From: Corynebacterium sp.
GTDB lineage: Bacteria; Actinomycetota; Actinomycetes; Mycobacteriales; Mycobacteriaceae
DNA length: 64,000 nt
NCBI RefSeq assembly: GCF_030532325.1
Contig: NZ_JAUNLS010000012.1
Location: forward strand, 8,170-72,169
Direction: 5' to 3'
Position 1 is the first letter of the stretch. Every line of letters starts with the position of its first letter. Positions 36,817 through 45,580 of this stretch are shown piece after piece. The notes beneath the pieces are model-generated. The model had not been told where the DNA came from. It worked only from the letters and a program-made list of their open reading frames with translations, and searched no databases. A program made the translations under genes and the position numbers.

Positions 36817-37645
36817 CGACCCCACCGATACGGCTGAACGGGTAGAAGACAAACATCACCTTGCCGCGCACGTTCTCCACCGGGATGGTGCCCTGGTACT
36901 GGTCCTGCATGTGGTAGCGCGAGTCTGCCGACGCCGTGCGGTTATCACCCATGACCCAAATGTTGCCCTCCGGCACGGTGATGGGGCCAAAGTAGGAGCC
37001 GCCGCAGGCGTAGGAGCCAGTGGACTCATCCACCTGGTAGGTAGGCGGATCCATGACGTAGCTTTGGTCGATGGGCTTGCCGTCCACCATCACGGCCGGG
37101 TCACCTTCCCGGCAGGACACCGTCTGCCCACCGGTGGCGATGACGCGCTTGACCAGAGTGTTTTCATCTGGCGGGGTCAGAGAAACATAGCTCAGCGCGT
37201 CCTGGATCTTGTGCAGCACCGGGTTATCCGAGCGTGGCGACTGGTACATCGTGTTCCAGTCCTCGGTGCCCTTGAACACCACCACATCACCCGGCTCCGG
37301 GGACTTATCCCCGTAGTAGGAGACCTTCTCGGTGAAGATGCGGTCATTGGTGCAGCCATCGCAGCCGTGCAGCGTCGGCTCCATGGAGCCGGAGGGAATC
37401 ACGTACTGGCGCCCCACGAAGTTCTGGAAGAGCCCCACCACGGCCAGAACGCAGGCGACAACGAGGAACGTCTCCAGCAGCCACGGCAGCTGCTTCTTCT
37501 CCGCGGCATCCTCCCCCGTGGGGAAGGTACGCTCCCTCTCCCCACGTGGTTGCTCCTCCGCGTTGTGTGCGGTGTGCGCTGGCTGCGATGGGCTCTCGCC
37601 TTGAGCCGCGCCGGCGCCTTCTGCGATGTTCTCCTCATTATTCAC
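36794..37645 (-). CDS. lepB: Signal peptidase I, paralogue 2
   Basis: A 283-residue signal peptidase I, adjacent and paralogous to the next gene. A long acidic N-terminal arm (about 55 residues) precedes one membrane helix (about 57-77), Ser87 in VIPSGSMEPTL, Lys in [11 protein letters not shown], and the box VMGDNRTASADSR. HGCDGCTNDR also contains a Cys pair. The two enzymes keep all catalytic residues, so both are likely active; they may differ in substrate preference. The first of a four-gene run with lepB 1, rnhB and perhaps DUF2469. Confidence 0.93.
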   Translation of the reverse strand: MNNEENIAEGAGAAQGESPSQPAHTAHNAEEQPRGERERTFPTGEDAAEKKQLPWLLETFLVVACVLAVVGLFQNFVGRQYVIPSGSMEPTLHGCDGCTNDRIFTEKVSYYGDKSPEPGDVVVFKGTEDWNTMYQSPRSDNPVLHKIQDALSYVSLTPPDENTLVKRVIATGGQTVSCREGDPAVMVDGKPIDQSYVMDPPTYQVDESTGSYACGGSYFGPITVPEGNIWVMGDNRTASADSRYHMQDQYQGTIPVENVRGKVMFVFYPFSRIGGVDDPDIQS

Positions 37646-37848
37646 GCGCTAAATCCTAGCAACCCCGCCGCGTTTTCTGGGTCAGCACACCTAGCCCAGC
37701 CAGATCCGGGGTTCCCGTCCCGCTTCATCCCCACTTCTTTGCAGCCCTCCGGCACTGCAGTTCGCGCGCGCCCGCGCGCCGACGGTACGTTTTGACGGGA
37801 AAGGCTGCAAAACCCACCGTTTTCCGGGCCTTCCCCGCGAAAACGGCC

Positions 37849-37892
37849 CCAGGCTCCGCACCACAGCAAACCAGGCTCCGCACCACAGCAAA
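37849..37892. repeat. Tandem 22-bp direct repeat
   Basis: Two exact adjacent copies of a 22-base unit (37849-37870 and 37871-37892; begins CCAGGCTCCG, ends CAGCAAA), followed by a 6-base partial third copy. It lies between lepB 2 and rplS, upstream of the rplS terminator hairpin. Tandem copies this short can vary in number between strains. Confidence 0.8.
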
Positions 37893-37906
37893 CCAGGCAA
37901 AAAGAA

Positions 37907-37934
37907 AAGGCCCTTCGCCGAAGCGAAGAGCCTT
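37907..37934 (-). terminator. Rho-independent terminator after rplS
   Basis: Hairpin AAGGCcCTTCGC / GCGAAGaGCCTT with loop CGAA, followed on the minus strand by TTTCTTTTTGCC. It lies just after the rplS stop. Confidence 0.85.
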
Positions 37935-37944
37935 GGTGCCGAGA

Positions 37945-38289
37945 TTAGCGGCGCTCCTTGATGCGAGCCTTCTTACCGTGCAGGTCGCGCAGGTAGTACA
38001 GCTTCGCGCGGCGGACGCGGCCACGGCGAGCAACCTTGATGGACTCGATGTTCGGGGAGTGAACCGGGAAGGTACGCTCCACGCCGATACCGAAGGAGAC
38101 CTTGCGGACGGTGAAGGTCTCGCGGATGCCAGCGCCCTGACGGCGGATGCACACGCCCTTGAAGAGCTGGACACGCTCGTTGGAACCCTCAATAACCTTG
38201 ACGTTTACCTCGAGGGTATCGCCCGGGCGGAAGGAGGGAATGTCATCGCGCAGCTGAGCTGCGTCGATCTTGTCAATGAGGTTTGCCAT
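37945..38289 (-). CDS. rplS: 50S ribosomal protein L19
   Basis: A 114-residue large-subunit protein at the subunit interface. It has the family segments [36 protein letters not shown] and the basic end [12 protein letters not shown]. The length is typical. ATG at 38289 with GGATTTTTGCA upstream; a longer frame to 38415 has no similarity. In corynebacteria rplS lies downstream of trmD, here separated by tex and the 123-residue hypothetical. Confidence 0.97.
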   Translation of the reverse strand: MANLIDKIDAAQLRDDIPSFRPGDTLEVNVKVIEGSNERVQLFKGVCIRRQGAGIRETFTVRKVSFGIGVERTFPVHSPNIESIKVARRGRVRRAKLYYLRDLHGKKARIKERR

Positions 38290-38442
38290 TGCAAAAATCC
38301 TTTTCAGTTTAAGACAGAGGACCCTAGCGCACCCCGGGACACCCAGGGCACTAACCGGTTCGTGCCTGTTACACAGAACAAATGAATTCTTCCATATGCC
38401 CCGCTCCCGCAGCAAATCGCCCGCTGCCGAGCCGCGCAGGCG

Positions 38443-40755
38443 CTAGCGGCCGAAGCCTGCCTTCTTGAGGGCATCAGCCATGGAGCCACCCGTGGGCGCC
38501 CCTCCGCGCTCGCCGCGCGAGGAGTTCCCACGGCCGCCGCGACCTCGACCCTTGCCGCCACCACGGGGGCTCTCGGAGCGCTCGCGACGCCGCTTGGGCG
38601 CGGGCTGACCGGGTTCGTCGTCAAGCCTAAGGCTCAGTCCGATGCGCTGACGCTCCACGTCGACCTCCATCACCTTGACCTTGACCACCTGGCCGGAGCG
38701 CACCACCTCGTGGGGATCGGAGATGAAGTTGGTGCTCATCGCGGAGACGTGCACCAGCCCGTCCTGGTGCACTCCCACGTCCACGAAGGCGCCGAAGGCC
38801 GCCACGTTAGTCACCGTACCCTCCAGGATCATGCCCGGGCGCAGGTCGGAGACCTTGTTCACGCCTTCCTTGAAGGTGGCGGTCTTGAACTCCGGGCGCG
38901 GGTCGCGGCCCGGCTTGTCCAGCTCCGCGATGATGTCGGTGACCGTGGGCACGCCGAAGGTGTCATCGGCAAAGTCCGCCGGGTTGAGCGCCCGCAGCAC
39001 GCGCGTATTGCCAATGAGCTCCGCCACCTGCAGGCCCGTGGACTCCGCGATGCGGCCGACCACCGGGTAGGCCTCCGGGTGCACGGCCGAGGCGTCGAGC
39101 GGGTCCGTGCCGCCGGTGATGCGCAGGAAGCCAGCGGACTGCTCGAAGGCCTTCGGCCCCAGCCGCGGAACCTTCTTCAGCTCCTTGCGGGAGGAGAAGG
39201 TGCCGTTCTCGTCGCGGTAGGCCACAATGTTGTTCGCAATGGTGGAGTTCACGCCGGCCACGCGCTCCAGCAGCGGCACCGAAGCGGTGTTGAGGTCCAC
39301 GCCCACGCCGTTGACGGCATCCTCCACCACGCCGTCCAGCGTGCGAGCCAGGGCGGTCTGGTTGACGTCGTGCTGATACTGGCCCACGCCAATGGCCTTG
39401 GGGTCGATCTTGACCAGCTCGGCCAGCGGATCCTGCAGGCGGCGCGCAATGGAGACCGCGCCGCGCAGGGAGACGTCCATGTCCGGGAATTCCTCGGCGG
39501 CCAGCTCCGAGGCAGAGTAGACGGAGGCACCGGATTCCGAGACCACCACCGGGGTGGGGCGCTGCCCGCCGGCCTGCGCAATGAGGTCCGCGATCTCGTG
39601 GGCGAGCTTCTCCGTCTCGCGGGAGGCGGTGCCGTTGCCGATGGCCATGAGATCCACCGAGTGCTTTGCGCACAGCGCCGCAAGGGCCTGTATGGCCTGG
39701 GTCCACTGGTTCTGCGGCTGGTGCGGGTAGACAATCGCGGTGTCGAGCACCTTACCGGTGGCATCCACCACCGCGCACTTCACGCCGTTGCGGTAGCCCG
39801 GATCCAGGCCAATCGTGGCACGCTGCCCGGCGGGCGCTGCCAGTAGGACGTCGCGCAGGTTGGTGGCAAAGACCTTGAGCGCGCCTTCCTCGGCGGCCTC
39901 TTTGAGGCGCATGCGCACGTCCAAGCCCGAGGAGATGTAGAGCTTGGTGCGCCAGCCCCAGCGGACGGCGTCGGCAAGCCAGCGCGACGTATCGACGTCC
40001 AGCTCGAAGCGCCGCGCAATCATCCCCTCGTAGGTGGAATCCTCGCCGGCATCGAGGGTGAGCTGCAGCACGCCCTCCTTCTCGCCACGCAGCAGCGCCA
40101 GAATGCGGTGCGAGGGCAGGGTGTGAAAGGGCTCGGAGAACTCAAAGTAGTCCTTGAACTTGGCGCCCTCTTGCTCCTTGCCGGGGACCACGCCGGCGCT
40201 CATGGTGCCCTCATCGAACATCTTCTCGCGCACCTCGCCCACCAGATCGGCGTCGAGGGCGAAGCGGTCGATGAGGATGGAGCGCGCGCCTTCGAGGGCC
40301 TTCTTGGTGTCCTCGAAGCCCTCGGTGGTGAAGGACTCGGCCAGCGTCTCCGGGGCGGCGGCGGGATCCTCGATGAGCTGATCCACCAGCGGCTCCAAGC
40401 CTGCCTCGCGGGCGATGTCCGCCTTGGTCTTGCGGCGCTTCTTGTAGGGCAGGTAGAGATCCTCCAGGCGAGCCTTGGTCTCGCAGGCCTGGATGCGGGC
40501 GCGAAGTTCGTCCGTGAGCTTGCCCTGCTCCTCGATGGCCTCCAGGATGGTCTCCTTGCGCTCCTCCAGCTCGCGCAGGTAGGTGGCGCGCTCCTCGATG
40601 ACGCGCAGCTGCGAATCATCCAGACCGCCGGTTGCCTCCTTGCGGTAACGCGCGATGAAGGGGACGGTGTTCCCCTCCGCCAGCAGCTGCAGCGCTGTGG
40701 TGATCTGCGATTCCTTGACGCCCAGCTCGGCGGCAATGGTGGCAGCAATGTTCAC
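38443..40755 (-). CDS. tex: Transcription accessory protein Tex
   Basis: A 770-residue nucleic-acid-binding protein of the Tex family. Order of domains: N-terminal helical region, a YqgF/RNase H-like domain ([24 protein letters not shown], about 310-335), helix-hairpin-helix motifs ([40 protein letters not shown]), an S1 domain (about 645-710; [21 protein letters not shown]), and a basic Arg/Gly-rich tail (about 725-755). Tex binds RNA and influences transcription and toxin expression in several species; its exact task is not settled. The RG-rich tail is an addition found in many actinobacterial forms. Confidence 0.95.
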   Translation of the reverse strand: MNIAATIAAELGVKESQITTALQLLAEGNTVPFIARYRKEATGGLDDSQLRVIEERATYLRELEERKETILEAIEEQGKLTDELRARIQACETKARLEDLYLPYKKRRKTKADIAREAGLEPLVDQLIEDPAAAPETLAESFTTEGFEDTKKALEGARSILIDRFALDADLVGEVREKMFDEGTMSAGVVPGKEQEGAKFKDYFEFSEPFHTLPSHRILALLRGEKEGVLQLTLDAGEDSTYEGMIARRFELDVDTSRWLADAVRWGWRTKLYISSGLDVRMRLKEAAEEGALKVFATNLRDVLLAAPAGQRATIGLDPGYRNGVKCAVVDATGKVLDTAIVYPHQPQNQWTQAIQALAALCAKHSVDLMAIGNGTASRETEKLAHEIADLIAQAGGQRPTPVVVSESGASVYSASELAAEEFPDMDVSLRGAVSIARRLQDPLAELVKIDPKAIGVGQYQHDVNQTALARTLDGVVEDAVNGVGVDLNTASVPLLERVAGVNSTIANNIVAYRDENGTFSSRKELKKVPRLGPKAFEQSAGFLRITGGTDPLDASAVHPEAYPVVGRIAESTGLQVAELIGNTRVLRALNPADFADDTFGVPTVTDIIAELDKPGRDPRPEFKTATFKEGVNKVSDLRPGMILEGTVTNVAAFGAFVDVGVHQDGLVHVSAMSTNFISDPHEVVRSGQVVKVKVMEVDVERQRIGLSLRLDDEPGQPAPKRRRERSESPRGGGKGRGRGGRGNSSRGERGGAPTGGSMADALKKAGFGR

Positions 40756-40860
40756 GTCTTGAGTCCCTCGTGTTCCTGTCGTGGTTTTCTGGACTCAACC
40801 AACCTACCGCAGCCCACCCGGCGCTCTGACCGTGGGCTAGCCCTGTGCTCCCGCCGCCGG

Positions 40861-41232
40861 CTAGTCCTGGGCCCGCCAGGCGGTGGTGCTGCCCAGGCCG
40901 AGCTCCGTGTGGCCAATCTCCGTGCTGCCCAGCCAGAGCACGTGCGGCGGGAAGCACTCCGCAACCGCCATGGTGACCTTGTGCAGGGGAAGCTCCGAGG
41001 CGGCGTTGACGATGACCCGCCGCACCTTCTCCCCCGCCGGGGCCGTTCCGTGCTTGGCCACGTACTCATCCACCAGGACGCTGCCTGGCTGGCAGCCGCC
41101 CACCACCAACTCGGCGTTGATGTCCACGGGCTCCACCCCTCCTGCGCGCAGGCGGGCGGGCAGCTCGGGCAGGGCCTCTTCCCACTCCTGGTCCGTCATA
41201 AGCATGGACAGGTCGGTGCTCACGTCCAACAC
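40861..41232 (-). CDS. Conserved hypothetical protein coupled to trmD
   Basis: A 123-residue protein with no recognised domain. It begins MLDVSTDLSMLMTDQEWEEAL and ends GLGSTTAWRAQD. A central VDEYVAKHGTAPAGEKVRRVIVNAASELPLHK has no signal or membrane segment. The GTG at 41232 is only 3 bases after the trmD stop and has AAGGAG about 7 bases upstream, so it is surely cotranscribed with rimM-trmD. The position next to tRNA and ribosome maturation genes suggests, but does not show, a role there. Confidence 0.75.
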   Translation of the reverse strand: MLDVSTDLSMLMTDQEWEEALPELPARLRAGGVEPVDINAELVVGGCQPGSVLVDEYVAKHGTAPAGEKVRRVIVNAASELPLHKVTMAVAECFPPHVLWLGSTEIGHTELGLGSTTAWRAQD

Positions 41233-41235
41233 GGT

Positions 41236-42108
41236 CTACTCCTTCCCTTGCGCTAGCGAGTCGAGGAACTGCCGGTCCTTCTTATCCAGCTCGGCATGCT
41301 CCAAGAGCTCCGGGCGGCGCTGCCAGGTGCGCAGCAGGGACTGCTCTCGGCGCCACCTATCCACCAGCGCGTGGTTGCCGGAGGTGAGCACCTCGGGCAC
41401 CTCGAGGCCGCGCCACTGACGCGGCTTGGTGTAGCTGGGGCCCTCCAGCAGTCCATCGGAAAAGGAATCCTCCTCGTGGGAGCGCTTGTTGCCCAGCACG
41501 CCGGGGATAAGCCGCACAATGGCTTCGGCGATCACCAGCACCGCTACTTCCCCACCGATGAGCACGTAGTCACCGATGGAAACCTCGCGCACGCGGTAGC
41601 GCTGCGCAGCGTCTTCCACCACGCGCTGGTCGATGCCCTCGTATCGCCCGCACGCAAACACAATGTGTTCCTCCGTGGACCAGGCGCGTGCGTCGGCCTG
41701 TGTGAAAGGTCGCCCGGCTGGGGTGGGCACGATCAGCAGCGGCAGGCTCGGGTCCTCCTGCGCCTTGCCGCGGCCCTCCTCCTCATCCATGTACCGGGTC
41801 GCGCTCACCCCCTCCACGTCGTCGTGGCGCGGCTTGTTGAGGTGCGGCAGGGAGGATTCCAGTCGCACGCCTGCGGATTCGCCAGCCGCGACGGCGTCTA
41901 GGGCCGGGCCCCACACCTCTGGCTTCATCACCATGCCCGGGCCGCCTCCGAAGGGGGAATCGTCGACAGACTTGTGCACATCGGTGGCCCAGGCGCGCAG
42001 GTCGTGCACGCCGACCTCCAGAATTCCCTGCTCGATGGCCTTGCCCAGCAGCGCGTGGCGCAGCGGGTCGAGGTACTCGGGGAAAATACTGACGACGTCA
42101 AGCCTCAT
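41236..42108 (-). CDS. trmD: tRNA (guanine-N1)-methyltransferase, Corynebacterium copy
   Basis: A 290-residue SPOUT-class enzyme that methylates G37 of tRNA, preventing +1 frameshifts. N-terminal [25 protein letters not shown] knot in [13 protein letters not shown] and [20 protein letters not shown]-terminal [26 protein letters not shown] as TSGNHALV. It contains an insert rich in charged residues near 110-135 absent in the other copy. Its ATG overlaps the rimM stop as ATGA. A second, very different trmD at 53178-53957 belongs to the other genome. Confidence 0.96.
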   Translation of the reverse strand: MRLDVVSIFPEYLDPLRHALLGKAIEQGILEVGVHDLRAWATDVHKSVDDSPFGGGPGMVMKPEVWGPALDAVAAGESAGVRLESSLPHLNKPRHDDVEGVSATRYMDEEEGRGKAQEDPSLPLLIVPTPAGRPFTQADARAWSTEEHIVFACGRYEGIDQRVVEDAAQRYRVREVSIGDYVLIGGEVAVLVIAEAIVRLIPGVLGNKRSHEEDSFSDGLLEGPSYTKPRQWRGLEVPEVLTSGNHALVDRWRREQSLLRTWQRRPELLEHAELDKKDRQFLDSLAQGKE

Positions 42109-42605
42109 AGCTCCAACAACCCCTCCGGCGGGGTGATGGTCAGCGCGCCCTCGTCCAAGTCCACCTCGGGGACGATGGCCTCCACGAACGGGATAAGCGC
42201 CTCCTTGCCGCTGTCCAAGCGAACCTCCAGCAGTGATTGGCTGGGACCGTGGGTGACCCCGGTGACCTCGCCGATCTCCGCGCCCTCGTGGATCACGCGC
42301 AGCCCCTCGAGCTCGTGATCGTAGAAGCCGTCGTCCTCGGGATCCTCCAGCGGCGGGGCAAAGAACTGCGTGCCGCGCAGGGAGTCCGCGGCGGTGCGGT
42401 CAGAGATCTCCTCAAAAGTAATAAGAAGGCGGCCCTTGTGTGCGCGCACCGCGGCGATGGTCAGCTCGTGCTGCTTGGAGCCCTGCTTGCCCTTGAGTGT
42501 TTCTCCTGGCGCGAAACGGATCTCTGGCTCATCGGTGGTGGCCTCAACCGAGACCTCGCCCTTGATGCCGTGGGACTTGATGACACGGCCAATCATTAAT
42601 TCCAT
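42105..42605 (-). CDS. rimM: Ribosome maturation factor RimM, Corynebacterium copy
   Basis: A 166-residue 16S processing factor that binds S19 during 30S assembly. The N-terminus [20 protein letters not shown] is the typical opening. A RimM domain and a PRC-barrel ([14 protein letters not shown] ... [13 protein letters not shown]) follow. It is the first gene of the rimM-trmD-hypothetical unit here. In corynebacteria rpsP lies upstream; at this place only a terminator and the chimeric tail of an ORF remain. ATG at 42605 is used; ATG 42596 is also possible. Confidence 0.94.
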   Translation of the reverse strand: MELMIGRVIKSHGIKGEVSVEATTDEPEIRFAPGETLKGKQGSKQHELTIAAVRAHKGRLLITFEEISDRTAADSLRGTQFFAPPLEDPEDDGFYDHELEGLRVIHEGAEIGEVTGVTHGPSQSLLEVRLDSGKEALIPFVEAIVPEVDLDEGALTITPPEGLLEL

Positions 42606-42982
42606 GCCGCATAGCATACTGGCCCGCCGCGCCGCCGCCCAAGACAGCGCAGTGTCGACGCCCATCTGCCTTTCCGGGACCCCGTGTGCCCTAGGAATGC
42701 GCCTCGGGAAGTCTCCTCTGGGAAGAGCCCGGTACGTTTTGACGAGAAGTGAATTTTGGGAACGTTTGCACAAAGCGATATTTGCAAAAACGTACCGCGA
42801 GCGCAGTGGGAAGACCCAGGGGCGGGAGGAAGCGCCAATTGAACACCTAGTGAAAACGGGAAAGTTCGATTTAGGCCGAAAAGATGTATATGTCTTCGCC
42901 ACCAGGGCACCGAAAGCCGAGGCCGGTTGCCGCAAGCCCAGAAGAATCCAGAACCCGAATCCCGCAAGGCAGCCAAAGCATA
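42606..42982. other. Non-coding region upstream of Corynebacterium rimM
   Basis: About 380 bases with no credible gene. Lower GC than its flanks in 42730-42960. It contains an 11-bp inverted repeat CGGTACGTTTT (42730-42740) and AAAACGTACCG (42787-42797), and CGGTACGTTTTGACG is shared with another intergenic region at 37783-37797. It should hold the rimM promoter and leader. Confidence 0.5.
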
Positions 42983-43019
42983 GAAAAATGCCCCGCTCCC
43001 AGAACGGGACGCGGGGCAT
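42983..43019 (-). terminator. Terminator downstream of the chimeric ORF (rpsP tail)
   Basis: Hairpin ATGCCCCGCTCCC ... GGGAcGCGGGGCAT followed on the minus strand by TTTTTCTA. Its position 27 bases beyond the stop of the chimeric frame fits the natural terminator of corynebacterial rpsP. Confidence 0.85.
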
Positions 43020-43045
43020 CAAGCGCTTTAAAAAACGCAGCTGAA

Positions 43046-43318
43046 TTACTCAGCGGACTCCTCGGAAGCCTCGTCAGTGGACTCCTCAGCAGCGGCCTCG
43101 GCGGCGGCGGCCTCCTCGGCCTTCTTGGCGGCCTCGACCTCGGCGGCGCGCGCGGCGATCACGGGGGCCAGCTGCTTTTTGACCATGGACACGTAGGCGT
43201 CCTCAAGCGTGGACGACGCGGACTTCGCCGGGATCTTCATGTCCTCCAGGTGGCTCATGAGCTCCTTGGACGTCATACCGAAATCCTTGGCCAGGGTGGA
43301 AATACGAACTTTCGCCAT
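43046..43318 (-). pseudogene. infB: Chimeric ORF: IF-2 N-terminus fused to a probable S16 tail
   Basis: A 90-residue open frame. The first 60-65 residues (MAKVRISTLAKDFGM, KSASSTLEDAYVSMVKKQLAPV) are the N-terminal domain of coriobacterial initiation factor IF-2, in the right place after rimP-nusA. ATG at 43318 follows GGTGAAGG. IF-2 should run for about 900 residues, but here it enters an Ala/Glu run and stops at EESTDEASEESAE, which fits an actinobacterial S16 C-terminus. A rpsP-type terminator and corynebacterial rimM follow directly. The switch therefore lies between about 43082 and 43126. I read the frame as an assembly artefact, not a gene product; a real rearrangement is much less likely. 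Confidence 0.85.
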
Positions 43319-43387
43319 ATCCTTCACCTACCTCTCACGCACGACGTGCGTCTCTTCAATCAAACGGATGCGAACGTGCGGTGCGGA

Positions 43388-44665
43388 CTAGATGAGGTCC
43401 TCGGCGTTCTCAATGGCATCGGACATGCCCGCGTCCAGGCCGGCCGGATCGTGCACGCCGCAGAAGCGGGAGCCCGGGCGGGCCTGGTTGCGGCAGGGCA
43501 CGCCGTCGGCGTCCACGTAGGCGCAGCGATCGGACTCGAAGTCCTCCTCGGCGTCGAGCAGGTCCTCGACCGGCTCGGGCGCGAGCGGGACGTTCTTCAG
43601 GATGTCGGCCGCGAGCGTCTCGCTCTTGATGTCGATGTGCCAGCCGGTGAGGCGGGCGGCCAGGCGGGCGTTCTGGCCCTCCTTGCCGATGGCGAGCGAG
43701 AGCTGGTCGTCGGGCACGATGACGCCGGCGTAGTTCTTCTCCTCGTCGATGAGCACGCGCGTCACCTTGGCCGGGGACAGCGCGTTGGCCACGTAGCGAG
43801 ACGGGTCCTCGTCCCACAGGATGACGTCCACGCGCTCACCGCGCAGCTCGCCCACGACGGCGCGCACGCGGCTACCCTTGGGGCCCACGCAGGCGCCCAC
43901 CGGATCCAGGCGGTCGTCCAGGGAGCGGACGGCGACCTTGGAGCGCTGGCCGGGCTCGCGGGCGATGGACTTGACCTCGACGTTGCCCTCGTAGATCTCC
44001 GGCACCTCCTGCTCGAACAGGCGCTTGAGCAGGGCGGGGTGCGTACGGGAGATGACGATGGGCGGGCGGGAGTGCTCGCCGCGCACGGGGGGCAGCGTGG
44101 AGTTGGGGTCGCGCACATCGATGATCACGGCCTTGAGGCGCTGGTTGTGCAGGTAGCGCTCGCCGGTCGGGCGCTCGTTGCGCTCGTTATCGTAGCGGCG
44201 CTGGTCGAAGTGGGGCAGCTCGGCCTCGACGCCCTCGCGGATCTTCACGATGGTGAAGTCGGGCGTGGACTGCAGGACGGTGCCGTTGATGAGGTCGCCC
44301 ACGCGGCCGGAGAACTCCTCGTAGATCTGCTCGCGGGCGGCGTTGCGCACGATGGCGTTGATCTCGGCCTTGGCGTGCTGCGCGGCGATGCGGCTCGTGT
44401 TCTTAGGGGTGACGTCGATCTCCTCGAACTCGGTGAAGTTGCCCTCCTCGTCCATGGAGTCATCGATGGGGATGAGCTTGTACACGTAGATCTTGCCGGA
44501 GGCGCGATCGATCGTGACCTTGGCGCCCCAGTCGAGCTTCAGCAGCTCGGCGTAGCTTTTGGCCAGCGACTGCTCGAGGCGGTCGATGAGGTAGAGCTGG
44601 TCGATGTGCTTCTCCTGGCACAGGGCCATGAGCGCTTCCATCATGGTCATATCGGCGTCTGCCAT
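43388..44665 (-). CDS. nusA: Transcription termination/antitermination factor NusA
   Basis: A 425-residue RNA-polymerase-binding factor. N-terminal domain ([20 protein letters not shown]), S1 domain (about 130-200), KH1 with [24 protein letters not shown]2 with [21 protein letters not shown]. The C-terminus adds a short cysteine-rich tail: Cys381, Cys391, Cys402 and His405 (C-x9-C-x10-C-x2-H), which may bind zinc and is not part of standard NusA. First gene between rimP and infB in the classical rimP-nusA-infB order. Confidence 0.95.
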   Translation of the reverse strand: MADADMTMMEALMALCQEKHIDQLYLIDRLEQSLAKSYAELLKLDWGAKVTIDRASGKIYVYKLIPIDDSMDEEGNFTEFEEIDVTPKNTSRIAAQHAKAEINAIVRNAAREQIYEEFSGRVGDLINGTVLQSTPDFTIVKIREGVEAELPHFDQRRYDNERNERPTGERYLHNQRLKAVIIDVRDPNSTLPPVRGEHSRPPIVISRTHPALLKRLFEQEVPEIYEGNVEVKSIAREPGQRSKVAVRSLDDRLDPVGACVGPKGSRVRAVVGELRGERVDVILWDEDPSRYVANALSPAKVTRVLIDEEKNYAGVIVPDDQLSLAIGKEGQNARLAARLTGWHIDIKSETLAADILKNVPLAPEPVEDLLDAEEDFESDRCAYVDADGVPCRNQARPGSRFCGVHDPAGLDAGMSDAIENAEDLI

Positions 44666-44668
44666 GAG

Positions 44669-45163
44669 TTACTTCCCTTCCTGAGCCGTGCGCTTGAAGT
44701 TGTACACCGGGCGCAGCGTGCATTTCTTAACGTCGTCAAAGGAGATGGTGCAGGGCTCCTCGCCCTCGCAGGCGATGGTCACGGCCGTATCCGTGGCCTC
44801 GGCGATCGTGCCCTTGAAGGAGCGGCGGCCCTCCACCGCGCAGGTGGTGAGCTCGACCTCGCTACCGCAGAAGCGCGCGAAGTCCGACGGGCGGCGCAGC
44901 GGGCGCTTCATGCCGGGGCTCGAGACCTCCAGCGTGTAGGGGCCGGCGATGGGATCGAGCGCCTCCACGCAATCGGACACCCAGCGCGTTTGGCCGGCGA
45001 CCTCGTCGAGCGTGATGGCGTCGCCCTCGAGCTTGTCCAGGCGCACCCGCACGCACGGGGCCTTCGTGGCGCCCACGACCTCGACGTCCACGACGTCGAT
45101 CCCGGGCGCGGCGCTGGCCTCGAGCGCATCGATGATGCTCTGCTCGAGCTGGCTCTTGACCAT
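44669..45163 (-). CDS. rimP: Ribosome maturation factor RimP
   Basis: A 164-residue assembly factor of the 30S subunit. It shows the family pattern: DVVDVEVVGATKAPCVRVRLD near residue 25, ITLDEVAGQTRWVSDCVEAL (about 50-69), then EVSSPGMKRPLRRPSDFARF, the RimP signature. GAGGAGG lies 7 bases before the ATG at 45163. Followed by nusA 3 bases later. Confidence 0.95.
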   Translation of the reverse strand: MVKSQLEQSIIDALEASAAPGIDVVDVEVVGATKAPCVRVRLDKLEGDAITLDEVAGQTRWVSDCVEALDPIAGPYTLEVSSPGMKRPLRRPSDFARFCGSEVELTTCAVEGRRSFKGTIAEATDTAVTIACEGEEPCTISFDDVKKCTLRPVYNFKRTAQEGK

Positions 45164-45538
45164 GCAACACCTCCTCATACAAGAAAGGAAGCGCGGGCAA
45201 ACCCGCACTCCCTTTACATTACAGCTTCAATTGCGCATGCACTATACCACAATGCCTGCATACGGGGCAATTTTGCACGCGCCGGCATGCGGCGTGCAGG
45301 GGAAATCCATCACAATATCCGCACAAGTGGTGCTTCCCGTAAGGGGGCGCTCGTATCGTCCGGCGCTCGGGCAGTCCTGCTCGCACGAAGGCGCCACAGG
45401 CGCCTTCGGCTCGTGCGGAACTCGCGGCGGACGATACGGGCGCCCTCCGAGGCCGCAGCCTACTTGAGGGTGCGGGGCCGCAGGGTTTGAGTTGCAACGG
45501 CACCTTCGGCTCGTGCGGGAGGCCGAGGTACCGAAGGC
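45164..45538. other. Non-coding region with a large interrupted palindrome
   Basis: About 375 bases between ppdK and rimP, holding the rimP promoter. An 18-bp inverted repeat with one mismatch (45345-45362 and 45428-45445) encloses a second inverted repeat (45382-45395 and 45399-45417, with a small bulge), so the strand could fold into a hairpin of about 100 bases. A piece of the inner arm (CTTCGGCTCGTGCGG) recurs at 45504-45518. This may be a repeat element or a structured RNA. Confidence 0.6.
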
Positions 45539-45571
45539 AGCCGGGGCCCTGGGGGGGTGAGGGCCCCGGCT
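45539..45571 (-). terminator. GC-only hairpin after ppdK
   Basis: A perfect 12-bp stem AGCCGGGGCCCT / AGGGCCCCGGCT with a 9-base G-rich loop, 10 bases after the ppdK stop. No T-run follows, so it may need Rho or act as a 3' stabiliser. Confidence 0.55.
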
Positions 45572-45580
45572 CGGGATGGG

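Noticed and set aside
42884..45490. An 868-codon plus-strand open frame antisense to nusA and rimP that crosses the genome join
   Set aside because: It has no recognisable domain and overlaps real genes in the opposite direction. Long antisense frames are expected in GC-rich genes.
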